From NCBI RefSeq assembly GCF_000834015.1, contig NZ_JXQI01000055.1:101875-165874 (forward strand): a DNA stretch of 64,000 nt, given 5' to 3'. Shown here piece after piece: positions 25,669-34,984 of the stretch. A model generated the notes under the pieces. It ran no database searches. It had not been told where the DNA came from and saw only the letters and a program-made list of their open reading frames with translations. This stretch comes from Prevotella pectinovora (GTDB lineage Bacteria > Bacteroidota > Bacteroidia > Bacteroidales > Bacteroidaceae). The translations under genes and the position numbers were made by a program. Each line of letters begins with the position of its first letter. Positions within the stretch are counted from its first letter, which is position 1.

Positions 25669-25701
25669 CAAAGATAATAAAGTTTTTTCATACGGCACAA
25701 A
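25669..25701 (-). promoter_or_regulatory. Promoter of the acyl-CoA ligase-prfB unit
   Basis: Minus strand TTTG (25701-25698), 21-bp spacer, TATCTTTG (25676-25669): a consensus Bacteroidetes promoter about 65 bp before the ATG. Confidence 0.7.
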
Positions 25702-25716
25702 AAATCGGATATGATT

Positions 25717-25750
25717 TACCCCAAACCGTCCGATTAGTCGGTTTGGGGTA
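25717..25750. repeat. 34-bp palindrome with 12-bp perfect arms
   Basis: TACCCCAAACCG and CGGTTTGGGGTA surround TCCGATTAGT. It lies between the S41 protease stop and the ligase promoter. Sequence (CCCAAA, CGATTAG) recalls the REPIN ends, so it may be a minimal member; it could also end S41 transcription, though no T-run follows on the minus strand. Confidence 0.65.
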
Positions 25751-25810
25751 TATATATGACGTGTATTGCACACATGTTGCTGTCGCTGCAACGCAGCGTC
25801 TGGCATCGGA

Positions 25811-27547
25811 TTATCTGTTGTCCTTGGTGCTCTGTTTCTTGTCTTTCTTCTCTTGTTTTTTGTCCTTGGCATCCTGCTTCGGGGCTGGAGTCAGGATTTT
25901 CGTGTATTCCTGCCGGTCGTTGATGATGCGGCATGCCTCCATCATCTGCTTGTCGTAGTTGAGGTTGTTTTCTATCGCTCCCGCCTGGAAATAGTATGCC
26001 GCCACAATGTCGGCGGATATTATCTGGTTTATCAACTGCTTGTTACGGTCGAGGTCGGTGGCGAGGTTGTGGCGGAACTTCTTCTCCAGCGCATCGAACT
26101 CCTCCTTGGCATCGTCGTAATAGCCTTCAAACTTCGCTATCTTCTTCAGCTTGTCGAGCTCCTTGCTGCTTTCGGCGTCGTATTTGAATCCGCTCTTTAT
26201 CACCTGCTGCTTGAAATCCTCATACTCCTGGTCGGTGAGTTTGAACTCTCCTGCCGGTGCTATAGTGGGATGCTTGGCGATGTAGTCAATCTCGTAGTTG
26301 AGCATCACTTCGGTGGAGTCGAGTCCCGAAACGCTGAGATAGTATGCTATATTCGGCAGCGAGTCGGGTTTCACTTCCACGTCGGGCTTTATTCCTCCGC
26401 CGTCGCGCACCTCTCGACCTGCCTTGGTGTAGAACACGTGGGTGAGGCTGTCGGCGACATGTTCGGTGTATCCGCCGTGGGCATGCTTGTAGTTGATTGC
26501 CTGTATGCAACGGTTGCTGGGGATATAGTATTTTCCTGTAGTCAGTTTGAGCTGGCCGTTATAAGGCAGGTCAACGGGTGCCTGAACGAGACCCTTGCCA
26601 TATGTCCTCGTGCCGAGCACCACGGCGCGGTCGAGGTCTTGGAGCGCACCTGAGGTTATCTCGCTTGCCGACGCCGTCTCGCCGTTCACCAGCACTACGA
26701 TAGGCATCACTGTGTCGATAGGCTCCACGGTGGTCTTGTAGTCTGTGTTCATGCGTTTCATCTTGCCGCGGGTCCTCACGATGGTGAGGTCTTTGGGCAC
26801 GAACATGTTTACTATCTGCACTGCCTCTTTCACCGATCCTCCGCCGTTTCCTCTGAGGTCGAGCACGAGGCCCTTGGCCCCCTTGTGCTTCAGGTCGATG
26901 AAGGCACGGCGCACGTCCTTGGCGCATCCGTCAGTGAAACTGTTCAGATTTATGTATCCTATGCCGTCGGGGCGCACACCGTAATATGGCAGGTATGGCA
27001 GCGTGATGGCACGGCGCTTGATGCGCATCTGCATCTTCTTGCCTGTTGACGGGCGCTTTATCTTGAGCATGAAGGAGGTGCCTGGGTCGCCGCGCAGATG
27101 GGAGCTGACGAAAGCAACGGTCTTGTCGGTCATCGTGGTGTCGTCGATGCTCAGGATGATGTCACCCTTCTTGAGTCCGGCTTCTGCGGCTGGACTTCCC
27201 TCGTATGGTTCGTCGATGACCACTCTCGACAAGGCTGTGTTATAGCGTATCATGGCTCCTATGCCTACGTATCTTCCAGTGAACATCTTCTTCAGTTTGT
27301 TCACTTCGCTCTCGGGATAGTATTCGGTATAGGGGTCGAGCGAATTGAGCATTGCATTGATGCCATTGCCTATCACCTCGTCGGCATTAAGTGTGTCAAC
27401 ATATATCATGTCGAGGTAGCGATAGATGTCGCTGAACACTTCGATGTTCTTCGACACGGTGAAGTTATGGTCTTTGTCGTTCTGCGCCTTAATAGTGACG
27501 GAGAAAACCGACAGCAGGATGGCGGATAATAATAATATTCTCTTCAT
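25811..27547 (-). CDS. S41 C-terminal processing protease
   Basis: 578 residues from the ATG at 27547-27545, with a signal peptide (MKRILLLSAILLSVFSVTIKAQ). A PDZ domain (about 90-165, GIGAMIRY...GLKKGDIILSIDDTTM) precedes the protease core; the Ser/Lys dyad is Ser293 in TASASE and Lys318 in TYGKGLVQ. Cuts periplasmic or outer-membrane proteins at their C-terminus. The last ~25 residues are a low-complexity Lys/Asp/Gln tail (KDKKQEKKDKKQSTKDNR). A minus-strand TAAGTTTG -7 box lies at 27584-27577. Confidence 0.94.
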   Translation of the reverse strand: MKRILLLSAILLSVFSVTIKAQNDKDHNFTVSKNIEVFSDIYRYLDMIYVDTLNADEVIGNGINAMLNSLDPYTEYYPESEVNKLKKMFTGRYVGIGAMIRYNTALSRVVIDEPYEGSPAAEAGLKKGDIILSIDDTTMTDKTVAFVSSHLRGDPGTSFMLKIKRPSTGKKMQMRIKRRAITLPYLPYYGVRPDGIGYINLNSFTDGCAKDVRRAFIDLKHKGAKGLVLDLRGNGGGSVKEAVQIVNMFVPKDLTIVRTRGKMKRMNTDYKTTVEPIDTVMPIVVLVNGETASASEITSGALQDLDRAVVLGTRTYGKGLVQAPVDLPYNGQLKLTTGKYYIPSNRCIQAINYKHAHGGYTEHVADSLTHVFYTKAGREVRDGGGIKPDVEVKPDSLPNIAYYLSVSGLDSTEVMLNYEIDYIAKHPTIAPAGEFKLTDQEYEDFKQQVIKSGFKYDAESSKELDKLKKIAKFEGYYDDAKEEFDALEKKFRHNLATDLDRNKQLINQIISADIVAAYYFQAGAIENNLNYDKQMMEACRIINDRQEYTKILTPAPKQDAKDKKQEKKDKKQSTKDNR

Positions 27548-27576
27548 TCTTTTCCGTTGGATTTCATTATAATCTG

Positions 27577-27584
27577 CAAACTTA
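27577..27584 (-). promoter_or_regulatory. -7 box of the S41 protease gene
   Basis: Minus-strand TAAGTTTG, perfect TAnnTTTG, about 30 bp before the ATG. Confidence 0.5.
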
Positions 27585-27692
27585 CACAAAACTTTCGATT
27601 TTCACCTTATTTACTTTCATAAATATTGTTTCATGGCGAGTTTTACAGCTCATACACATATATAGCAATTATTTTTATCCTCATTCAGAGCC

Positions 27693-27757
27693 AATCTGCT
27701 TAATCTTATAATATAATCTGCTTAATCTTATAAATAATCTGTCCAATCTTATAATAT
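27693..27757. repeat. Three tandem 21-22-bp repeats
   Basis: Units AATCTGCTTAATCTTATAAT(AT) at 27693-27714, 27715-27735 and 27736-27757, the first two nearly identical. AT-rich, between the S41 and tRNA-Asn promoters. Confidence 0.8.
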
Positions 27758-27841
27758 AAGGTAGAGAGTCCTCGGAAAAGATGACAAATCAGGGAATAGA
27801 ATGACTTTTTTGAAGAAAAATCAAAAAAAAGACGGAAAATA

Positions 27842-27873
27842 TTTGGAGGTTACATAAAAACGCCTTACCTTTG
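27842..27873 (+). promoter_or_regulatory. Promoter of tRNA-Asn
   Basis: TTTG (27842-27845), 20 bp, TACCTTTG (27866-27873): exact Bacteroidetes consensus, start expected about 27880. Confidence 0.85.
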
Positions 27874-27906
27874 CACTCGCAATTAAGCAATAACGCTTTT
27901 AGCAAT

Positions 27907-27980
27907 GCTTCAATAGCTCAGTTGGTTAGAGCACCTGACTGTTAATCAGGGGGTCGTTGGTTCAAGCCCATCTTGAAGCG
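27907..27980 (+). tRNA. tRNA-Asn (GTT)
   Basis: 74 nt. The acceptor arm GCTTCAA pairs with TTGAAGC, the anticodon stem CCTGA/TCAGG holds the loop CTGTTAA with anticodon GTT at 27941-27943, and the T-loop reads TTCAAGC. CCA is not encoded. It has its own promoter and terminator. Confidence 0.96.
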
Positions 27981-27985
27981 CAAAG

Positions 27986-28014
27986 AGGAATCACTTACGA
28001 GTGGTTCCTTTTTT
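27986..28014 (+). terminator. Terminator of tRNA-Asn
   Basis: AGGAATCACT-TACG-AGTGGTTCCT followed by TTTTT; 10-bp stem with one G-T pair. Confidence 0.85.
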
Positions 28015-28182
28015 ATTTTCATATAGTTTGAATATCGGCACCATTTTTGGGGTGGACACATTTTTCTGACGAATTATCATTAAAAGTACACACTTTTCCT
28101 GACGAATACTTGCCAATGATTATACTTTTCCCAATGAATAATCAAGAAAAGACCACGTTTTTAAGCATAAAATACAAGAAAA

Positions 28183-28205
28183 CACTAATGACCAATTGGG
28201 GATAC
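28183..28205. repeat. REPIN-like arm, single
   Basis: ACTAATGACCAATTGGGGAT matches the right end of the element at 30364-30385 (CCTAATGACCGATTGGGGAT) with two changes. No partner arm nearby. Confidence 0.55.
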
Positions 28206-28229
28206 AAAAAAAACAAAATGAGCGCAAGT

Positions 28230-28261
28230 CTTGGGGAATAGCCTATTTTTTAATATTTTTG
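28230..28261 (+). promoter_or_regulatory. Promoter of ruvB, decides the start codon
   Basis: CTTG (28230-28233), 20 bp, TATTTTTG (28254-28261). Transcription should begin near 28268, so the ATG at 28269 would have no leader; this favours the ATG at 28311 for ruvB. Confidence 0.7.
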
Positions 28262-28310
28262 CACGAATATGGATGCCGCACATTACGGCAGAGAAACTAA
28301 AGACAAGGAT

Positions 28311-29342
28311 ATGGACAACGATTTCGATATAAGACAAGAGACATTGTCGTCGGCGGAAAAAGAATACGAAAACGCCTTGAGACCGCTACGTTTCGGTGAC
28401 TTCAGCGGACAACAAAAGGTGGTGGAAAACCTGGAGGTGTTCGTAGAGGCGGCGAAATACCGCGGCGAACCGCTCGACCACACGCTGCTGCACGGACCGC
28501 CAGGACTGGGAAAGACAACGCTCAGCAACATCATTGCCAACGAACTGGGAGTGGGATTCAAGATAACGAGCGGTCCGGTGCTCGACAAACCTGGCGACCT
28601 CGCCGGCATACTGACATCGCTGGAGCCCAACGACGTGCTCTTCATCGACGAGATACACCGTCTGTCGCCTGTCGTGGAGGAATACCTGTATTCCGCCATG
28701 GAGGACTATCGCATAGACATAATGATAGACAAAGGACCGTCGGCAAGGTCGATACAGATAGACCTCAACCCATTCACGCTCGTGGGGGCCACGACACGCA
28801 GCGGACTGCTTACGGCACCGCTGAGAGCGCGATTCGGAATAAACCTGCATCTGGAATATTATGACCCCAAGACGCTGATGCGCATCCTGAAACGTTCGGC
28901 AAACATCCTGAAGGTGCCCATCGACGACGATGCGGCAATGGAGATAGCACGACGCTCGCGTGGCACGCCACGTATCGCCAACGCACTGCTAAGAAGGGTG
29001 AGAGACTTTGCCCAGGTGAGGGGAACGGGAAAGATAGACACCAAGATATCCCACGTGGCACTGACGGCGCTGAACATCGACCAATATGGTCTCGACGAGA
29101 TAGACAACAAGATATTGCTCACCATCATCGACAAGTTCAGAGGCGGACCGGTGGGCATCACCACCATCGCCACAGCTATCGGCGAGGATGCCGGCACAGT
29201 GGAGGAGGTTTATGAACCGTATCTCATCATGGAGGGATTCATAAAGCGCACACCACGAGGCAGAGTGGTGACAGAACTCGCCTTCCAGCATTTCGGCAGA
29301 AACCTGACATTCGGAAATCCTGCAGAACCGTCGCTGTTCTGA
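28311..29342 (+). CDS. ruvB: Holliday junction branch migration helicase RuvB
   Basis: 343 residues from the ATG at 28311 (the frame also has an ATG at 28269 that coincides with the predicted transcript start). Hexameric AAA+ motor that with RuvA moves Holliday junctions. Walker [11 protein letters not shown], Walker [11 protein letters not shown], sensor 1 [10 protein letters not shown] with arginine finger region LRARFGI, and C-terminal winged helix ([28 protein letters not shown]). Own promoter; converges with the CPBP protease. Confidence 0.97.
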   Translation: MDNDFDIRQETLSSAEKEYENALRPLRFGDFSGQQKVVENLEVFVEAAKYRGEPLDHTLLHGPPGLGKTTLSNIIANELGVGFKITSGPVLDKPGDLAGILTSLEPNDVLFIDEIHRLSPVVEEYLYSAMEDYRIDIMIDKGPSARSIQIDLNPFTLVGATTRSGLLTAPLRARFGINLHLEYYDPKTLMRILKRSANILKVPIDDDAAMEIARRSRGTPRIANALLRRVRDFAQVRGTGKIDTKISHVALTALNIDQYGLDEIDNKILLTIIDKFRGGPVGITTIATAIGEDAGTVEEVYEPYLIMEGFIKRTPRGRVVTELAFQHFGRNLTFGNPAEPSLF

Positions 29343-29358
29343 CGGTTCTGCAATCGGG

Positions 29359-30147
29359 TCAGCCCCGTCTTGCCGTGCGCGTCACCAACTGATAGAGCGC
29401 CGGCAGGAGGATGAAAAAGGAGAATATGATGGCAAGTCCCATCCGACGGTGGTCGCCGCCGAACAGATCCGTCATCCGCACATCTGACATTTGATGTGGC
29501 ATAAGGCGAATCATGAGATATGCCACCGTATTGTTAACCCAATGGCATAGCACTCCCGGCACGATGCTACCCGTACGACTGTATATCCAACCGAGGAAGA
29601 TGCCGACAAAGAAAGCGTATGGCATCTGGGCGGGGTTCATATGGATCAGGGCGAAGAGAAAGGCCGAAATGACTATCGGCAACCATGTCTTGCCCTTCAT
29701 CACGGAGAGCAGCGTGCGCAATATCGCCCCGCGGAATATCATCTCCTCCACAAGCGGAGCGAAGAGGCATATCGTTACATAGCCGAAATTGCTGCCTACA
29801 AGCAGCGTCAACTCATCTTCCACAAGATTCGGCAGCTCTGGCATCGCCTCTTCGAGAAACGCCATGGGAATGATGGAGCCCAGAGTGAAAACCACTGTCC
29901 AGAACAACACGTCCCAATGTTTGCCTCGCACATAATCGGGCGACAGCGGACACCACTTCAATCTATAGAACATCACGAAGAGCACTATACTGTATACCGC
30001 CGAAGTGAGCACCAGTTCGGTGGCCTTGTCGGCTGCCGGGCCGGTGATGAGACGATACAGTGGGGGTATCATGAATCCTGCTACCACCTGGATGATTACA
30101 CCCCAAAGGAGATAGGTGAACACGTCTTTATTCTTTGCTTCTTTCAT
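29359..30147 (-). CDS. CPBP family intramembrane glutamic endopeptidase
   Basis: 262 residues, about 7-8 membrane segments. Family motifs are present: LVEEMIFRG (EExxxR), FALIHMNPAQMPYAFFVGIFLGWIYSRTGSI (HxxxN-like) and CHWVNNTVAYL. CPBP/Abi proteases cut inside membranes; eukaryotic relatives process CAAX proteins, and bacterial ones mature bacteriocins or other small exported proteins. Substrate unknown. Confidence 0.92.
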   Translation of the reverse strand: MKEAKNKDVFTYLLWGVIIQVVAGFMIPPLYRLITGPAADKATELVLTSAVYSIVLFVMFYRLKWCPLSPDYVRGKHWDVLFWTVVFTLGSIIPMAFLEEAMPELPNLVEDELTLLVGSNFGYVTICLFAPLVEEMIFRGAILRTLLSVMKGKTWLPIVISAFLFALIHMNPAQMPYAFFVGIFLGWIYSRTGSIVPGVLCHWVNNTVAYLMIRLMPHQMSDVRMTDLFGGDHRRMGLAIIFSFFILLPALYQLVTRTARRG

Positions 30148-30197
30148 ATCGGGAAATCATTTGTTTTTCTTTTTTCTAATACAAACCAGTAGTCAAT

Positions 30198-30385
30198 AAT
30201 CCCAAATCGGCCATTAGGACTTGCTTGTATTTTGGAATTTTAGAAGAGTGGATTTTGTTTGTCTTTTAATGAGTAATAGCGAGCTATTGCGAATTAAAAA
30301 CAAGCAAAAGACGCCTTATAAAAAACAAAAGACTGCAAGCAGTCATTAAATATTTCTATAAACGTCCTAATGACCGATTGGGGAT
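30198..30385. repeat. REPIN/MITE-like element, full-length copy (~190 bp)
   Basis: Inverted ends ATCCCAAATCGGCCATTAGG... (30198-30218) and CCTAATGACCGATTGGGGAT (30365-30384) differ at about 2 of 21 positions. The interior is nearly the same as the reverse complement of 35405-35551 (GAGTGGATTTTGTTTG, AAAACAAGCAAAAGACGCCT) and has a central palindrome AATAGC-GA-GCTATT. It fills the gap between the CPBP and HAD-RibF genes. Confidence 0.9.
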
Positions 30386-30408
30386 AATGACCGTTGGGTG
30401 GGTATCCA

Positions 30409-31980
30409 TCATCCCAAGAGGTCGAGCACCTGCTGGCGGTCGGATTGCAACTGGCGCATCAGCTCCTGCTCAGAAGCGAACTTGCGCTCAGAACGGAGCC
30501 GCTTCACGAAGCTTACGCTGATTTCGCTGCCGTAGAGATCGCCATCATAACCGATGATGTGCACTTCCAGAGTGGTGGTCTCACCGTCGAAAGTAGGACG
30601 GCAGCCGATGTTCATCATTGCCGGCCTTTCCTTGCCGTCGCCCACATTGGCTGTCATGACATATACTCCCGGTGCGGGAATCATGGTGCGGACAGACGAA
30701 GGGTCGATGTTTGCCGTGGGGAAACCCATCCTCCTGCCCTCTTTCACTCCTCCAACGACCTTGCCTCGCAACGCATAGCGATATCCAAGGCATTTGGCGG
30801 CAAGGTCTACCTCGCCACCGGAGAGGAAGGTGCGGATGACGGAAGAACTCACGTTGACTTCGTTGAGGACGAGAGCCTTGGCGCGTATCACCTCAATGCC
30901 GATCTGCTTGCCGAATGCCACATAGTCGTCGAAACCTTCAGAACGGTTATGACCGAAGCGGTTGTCGTAGCCTATCACGAGATACTCCACACCGAGACGG
31001 TCTTTCAACACCATGCGCATGAAGTCGAAAGCCGAGAGCGACGCCGTTTCTTCGTTGAAAGGCAACACCTCGCAGCGGTCAACGCCTGTGGCACGGATTC
31101 TCGCCACTTTCTGGTCGAGCGTACTGAGCATCTGCGGCATATAGTCGCTATGCAACACCTCACGAGGATGCTTGTCGAAGGTCACTACAACAGACTGCAG
31201 TCCGTGTCGCTCTGCTACTTCCTTCACCTGGTCTATAAGATAGCGGTGACCACGATGTACACTGTCGAAAAAACCGATGGTGGCAACAGAGCCTGCACCG
31301 TGACAATGATTGGTGACGGACTCTCTGCCAACAGAGTTTTCATCGTCTGGCGAGAGGATATCGAGCCACTCGTCGCCATGTGTGACATGCAGCGTGCGGA
31401 TGCCGAAGGCTTCTGCCGCCTTGCAGTTGGCAAGGGAATCGTCAACGAAGAGCGTCTCCTCTGCCACGGCTCCCGTCTCCTGGAGCAACGTCTCGAAAAT
31501 CCGCGGGTCAGGTTTCACCATTCCCATATTATACGAGATGAATGTCTTGTCGAAATAATACTCCGGACCATGGCCTGAGAGCGGGAAGAAATGTTCCACC
31601 GCCTTGTCCCAATGCACGGAGTTACTGTTGCTGAGCATATACACTTTGTGGGTCTTGTGCAGACGTTCCACCGCCCTCATGCGCCTCACCGGGATTTGCT
31701 GCAGCAGTTCGCCCCAGGCATAGCGTATCTCCTCATTGCTGGCTTCACAGCCTGGAGCACGGCGGCGAATCTCATCGCAGAACTCCTCCACACTGATCTT
31801 TCCCAGTTCCAGATCGAGAAACATGTCTGCCTGCTTGCATTCATCCACATAGCAGGAAATCTTGTGGGCACCGATAGCGTTGAGGGCCTCGATGCACTTA
31901 TGCCTGTCGAGGTCTACCAAGACGCAACCGAAGTCGAAGACTATATTCTTTATTCCGTTGAGTATATCGTTTTTCATCAC
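30409..31980 (-). CDS. ribF: HAD phosphatase fused to bifunctional riboflavin kinase/FAD synthetase
   Basis: 523 residues, two units in one frame. Residues about 10-205 are a HAD phosphatase of the YihX-like type: nucleophile Asp16 in VFDFGCVLVD (with Gly at the usual +2 Asp, as in E. coli YihX), Ser117 in MLSNSN, Lys156 in VKPDP, Asp180-Asp181 in FVDDS. Residues about 228-523 are RibF: FAD synthetase with GFFDSVHRGH (HxGH at 242-245) and VSSSVIR, then riboflavin kinase with GRRMGFPTANI (419-425). RibF makes FMN then FAD. A fused phosphatase could remove phosphate from FMN or a riboflavin precursor, as in the plant FMN hydrolase/riboflavin kinase; this is inference. Confidence 0.93.
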   Translation of the reverse strand: MMKNDILNGIKNIVFDFGCVLVDLDRHKCIEALNAIGAHKISCYVDECKQADMFLDLELGKISVEEFCDEIRRRAPGCEASNEEIRYAWGELLQQIPVRRMRAVERLHKTHKVYMLSNSNSVHWDKAVEHFFPLSGHGPEYYFDKTFISYNMGMVKPDPRIFETLLQETGAVAEETLFVDDSLANCKAAEAFGIRTLHVTHGDEWLDILSPDDENSVGRESVTNHCHGAGSVATIGFFDSVHRGHRYLIDQVKEVAERHGLQSVVVTFDKHPREVLHSDYMPQMLSTLDQKVARIRATGVDRCEVLPFNEETASLSAFDFMRMVLKDRLGVEYLVIGYDNRFGHNRSEGFDDYVAFGKQIGIEVIRAKALVLNEVNVSSSVIRTFLSGGEVDLAAKCLGYRYALRGKVVGGVKEGRRMGFPTANIDPSSVRTMIPAPGVYVMTANVGDGKERPAMMNIGCRPTFDGETTTLEVHIIGYDGDLYGSEISVSFVKRLRSERKFASEQELMRQLQSDRQQVLDLLG

Positions 31981-31997
31981 TGATTGTTTATTTCTTT

Positions 31998-32055
31998 ATC
32001 CAAATCGGTCATTAGGAATACCACATTAAACGGCCTAATGACCGTTTTTGGTTAT
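31998..32055. repeat. REPIN-like element, short copy (58 bp)
   Basis: Arms ATCCAAATCGGTCATTAGG (31998-32016) and CCTAATGACCGTTTTTGGTTAT (32034-32055) around a 17-bp centre. The right arm lies inside the P-type ATPase gene and supplies its last codons and TAG stop. Confidence 0.85.
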
Positions 32056-34662
32056 CAATCTCGCCACAAGGCGCCATATCTCTCCTGCCCACAGCACAAG
32101 GGATGTGGCTGCCACCACATACACCCAGTCGAGAAGCGAGAGAGGCACCGTGCGGAACATCTTTCCGCCGAAGGTCACTATCACCCATTGTCCCACGAAC
32201 ACCACGACGAGTATACCTGTGAGCACCTTGTCATGACACAGTCCGCGGAAGGCGGAATGGTCGGTGCCGAGCGCCTTGGCATTGAAGAGGTTCCAGAACT
32301 GCAGCATGACGAAGGCGGTGAAGAACATCGACAGTTCGTGTGTCTGCATTCCTCCGCCCGTGTTGAAGCAATGGATGAGATATATGAACATCACGGCAAA
32401 CATCGCCACACCGATTCCCATTATGCCTCTCACCATAGAGTGATTTATGATGAAATCGGACTGCTGCCGCGGTTTGTCGTCCATCACATCCTTTGTTGGC
32501 GGCAGTGAGGCGAGTGCCATGGCGGCGAAGGTGTCCATGATGAGGTTGACCCATAGAATCTGAGTCACCGTAAGCGGCAGTTCGGTGCCTATCACCGCTC
32601 CTCCGAGAACAAGCAGCAAGGCTGCCACATTGACCGTGAGCTGGAAGAAGAGGAATCGCTGCAGGTTCTTATACAGCGACCGTCCCCACATCACGGCATT
32701 GACGATGCTTCCGAAGGAATCGTCGAGCAGCGTCATGTCGCTGGCACCCTTGGCTACACTGGTTCCGGAACCGAGTGAGAGTCCCACATGGGCATGGTTG
32801 AGGGCAGGGGCATCGTTCGTTCCGTCTCCGGTGACGGCGACCACCTGACCGTGTTTCTGAAGCATAGCCACAAGGCGCTGCTTGTCGGCAGGACGGGCAC
32901 GACACATCACCTTGAGACCGACAACGCAGTCATAGGCCTCATCATCAGAGAGGGCGGCGAAGTCGGGACCGGTTATTACGGCGTCGGCGGCCGACTCCTC
33001 GTTTATTATTCCAATCTGGCGGCCTATCTCACGGGCAGTAGCGGCTGTGTCGCCAGTCACAATCTTAACTTCTATTCCGGCTCTTTGGCATTCTGCCACA
33101 GCACCAGGCACATCGCTGCGAATCGGATCGGAAATGCCCACAATGGCCTGTGCCTGCAACTGCCCTATATGCATGGCGGCACGCTCCGCATCGGCTGGCG
33201 TGGCATCAGCCGGCAGCTCTCTGTAGGCAAAGGCAAGGGTGCGCATTGCCTTGGTCTGCCACGAGGTGAGCCTGCCGGATATCTCATCCGCTTCCTCTCC
33301 GGCAATCCGGCAAGCGGCGAGAACTATCTCCGGCGCTCCCTTTACGAAGAGGTATTTATGGTTGCCGAGGCGTGCTGCAGTGGCCATGTACTTGCGTTCG
33401 GTGGAGAATGGCAACTGGTATATGATATCCTCGGCATGGCGAAGCTTACGGTAGTCCTCTCCCTCTCTGTCGAGCCACAAGAGGAGCGCCACTTCTGTGG
33501 GATTGCCGATTCCCTTGGTGCCTGCCTCCGTATCGAGATGAGCCGTGGTGTTCAGGGCGAATGCCTTGGCGAGGAGGTCGTCGCTGCCATACAGTTTCCG
33601 GATATCGGCAACCTGCATGCGGTTCTCGGTGAGCGTACCGGTCTTGTCGGTACATATCACGGTGACGGCTCCCATCGTCTCACAGGCATGAAGCTTTCTC
33701 ACGAGGTTGTTGCTCTTGAGCATCCTGCGCATATTGAGGGCGAGGGCAAGGGTGACTGCCATAGGGAGCCCTTCGGGAACTGCCATCACTATCAGTGTCA
33801 CCGCCATCATGAAATAGCGGAGCACGATCTCTGCCATGCGGAAATAGTCGTCGCCTCGCCACACGCTGTCGGTAACGACATCATGGACGAGGAATATCAG
33901 GAAGGCTGCAACGGAGATGCCGATGCCGAATTTGCTGACGAGCTTTGCCAGCTTGTCGAGCTGCACGTTGAGGGGTGTCTTCACCGATGTCAGTTCGGTA
34001 CTGCTGCGTGCCACCTTGCCTATCTCCGTGGCGTCGCCCACTGCAGTGACTCTGTATGTGGCGCTGCCGTTCATCACCATAGTGCTGCGGAGCAACATGT
34101 TGCAGGGATAAGTGGCATCATCTGCGGTTGACGATTCGAAACCGGCTACGCTCTTGGTGATTATCGGTTCTCCCGTCAGCGACGACTCGTCCACCTGCAG
34201 ACTCGATGCTCTGACGAGGAGTCCGTCGGCAGGTATCTCATCGCCTACTTCCACCAATACGATGTCGCCGACAACAATGTCGCGACGTGCCACTTCCACC
34301 ACCCTGCCCTCTCGGCACACCTTCACGGGCTGCTCTTCGCTGAGGGCGGTGAGCACATTGAATTTCTTCGCCGCATCTCGCTCGAAGATGAAGCCAATGG
34401 TTGTGGCAAGGAAGATGGCAATGAATATGCCTATCGTCTCTACAAAATCACCATCCACGAATGCCAGCACGAGGGATATCACCGCAGCCACGAGGAGAAT
34501 CCGGATTATAGGGTCCTGGTATTTCTCCATATACAGTTTCCACATGCTCACCGGTTTTGGCGGCGTGAGCACGTTCTCGCCATGCTCTCTGCGGCTCTGC
34601 TCCACCTGGCTGGCAGAGAGGCCGCCAACGGTGACGGCGTCTGTATCTAATGTTTCTTTCAT
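32035..34662 (-). CDS. Calcium-type P-type ATPase (P2 class)
   Basis: 875 residues. N-terminal cation ATPase segment (GLSASQVEQSRREHGENVL), M4 motif VPEGLPMAV, phosphorylation site CTDKTGTLT, nucleotide-binding KGAPE, hinge TGDGTNDAPAL and six C-terminal membrane segments. PEGLP with this length places it among bacterial Ca2+-translocating, PMCA-like pumps; ion identity is inferred. Unusual: the last residues (TKNGH) and the stop codon come from a REPIN-like repeat. Minus-strand TACCTTTG -7 box at 34722-34715. Confidence 0.93.
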   Translation of the reverse strand: MKETLDTDAVTVGGLSASQVEQSRREHGENVLTPPKPVSMWKLYMEKYQDPIIRILLVAAVISLVLAFVDGDFVETIGIFIAIFLATTIGFIFERDAAKKFNVLTALSEEQPVKVCREGRVVEVARRDIVVGDIVLVEVGDEIPADGLLVRASSLQVDESSLTGEPIITKSVAGFESSTADDATYPCNMLLRSTMVMNGSATYRVTAVGDATEIGKVARSSTELTSVKTPLNVQLDKLAKLVSKFGIGISVAAFLIFLVHDVVTDSVWRGDDYFRMAEIVLRYFMMAVTLIVMAVPEGLPMAVTLALALNMRRMLKSNNLVRKLHACETMGAVTVICTDKTGTLTENRMQVADIRKLYGSDDLLAKAFALNTTAHLDTEAGTKGIGNPTEVALLLWLDREGEDYRKLRHAEDIIYQLPFSTERKYMATAARLGNHKYLFVKGAPEIVLAACRIAGEEADEISGRLTSWQTKAMRTLAFAYRELPADATPADAERAAMHIGQLQAQAIVGISDPIRSDVPGAVAECQRAGIEVKIVTGDTAATAREIGRQIGIINEESAADAVITGPDFAALSDDEAYDCVVGLKVMCRARPADKQRLVAMLQKHGQVVAVTGDGTNDAPALNHAHVGLSLGSGTSVAKGASDMTLLDDSFGSIVNAVMWGRSLYKNLQRFLFFQLTVNVAALLLVLGGAVIGTELPLTVTQILWVNLIMDTFAAMALASLPPTKDVMDDKPRQQSDFIINHSMVRGIMGIGVAMFAVMFIYLIHCFNTGGGMQTHELSMFFTAFVMLQFWNLFNAKALGTDHSAFRGLCHDKVLTGILVVVFVGQWVIVTFGGKMFRTVPLSLLDWVYVVAATSLVLWAGEIWRLVARLITKNGH

Positions 34663-34835
34663 AATGTTTATGTCAATAATGCCGAAACGCAGTTTATCCG
34701 ATGCTTAGGCAATGCAAAGGTAATAAAAAGACAATGATTAGTGACTTCACCACCAATCCGCCCACCGCTTTTTATGTATATTTTGCAAAAAAAGACAGGA
34801 CAAGAAGCCTGCGAATATCTTTTTTTGCGATAAAA

Positions 34836-34867
34836 TTTGGAATTTAGACAAAAACTTCTTACCTTTG
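34836..34867 (+). promoter_or_regulatory. Promoter of tRNA-Met
   Basis: TTTG (34836-34839), 20 bp, TACCTTTG (34860-34867): same consensus and spacing as the tRNA-Asn promoter. Confidence 0.85.
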
Positions 34868-34900
34868 CAGTCGCAAACTTGACCACTTAAGTGTCAAGCC

Positions 34901-34974
34901 GGGCTTTTAGCTCAGTTGGTTAGAGCAACAGACTCATAATCTGGAGGTCCTAGGTTCAAGCCCTAGATGGCCCA
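34901..34974 (+). tRNA. tRNA-Met (CAT), elongator type
   Basis: 74 nt. Anticodon stem CAGA/TCTG with loop CTCATAA puts CAT at 34935-34937; T-arm CTAGG/CCTAG with TTCAAGC; acceptor GGGCTTT with ATGGCCC has one T-T mismatch. It lacks the GGG/CCC anticodon-stem pairs of initiators. An Ile2 (k2C) identity cannot be fully excluded. No CCA encoded. Confidence 0.9.
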
Positions 34975-34984
34975 CTTGCAACAG

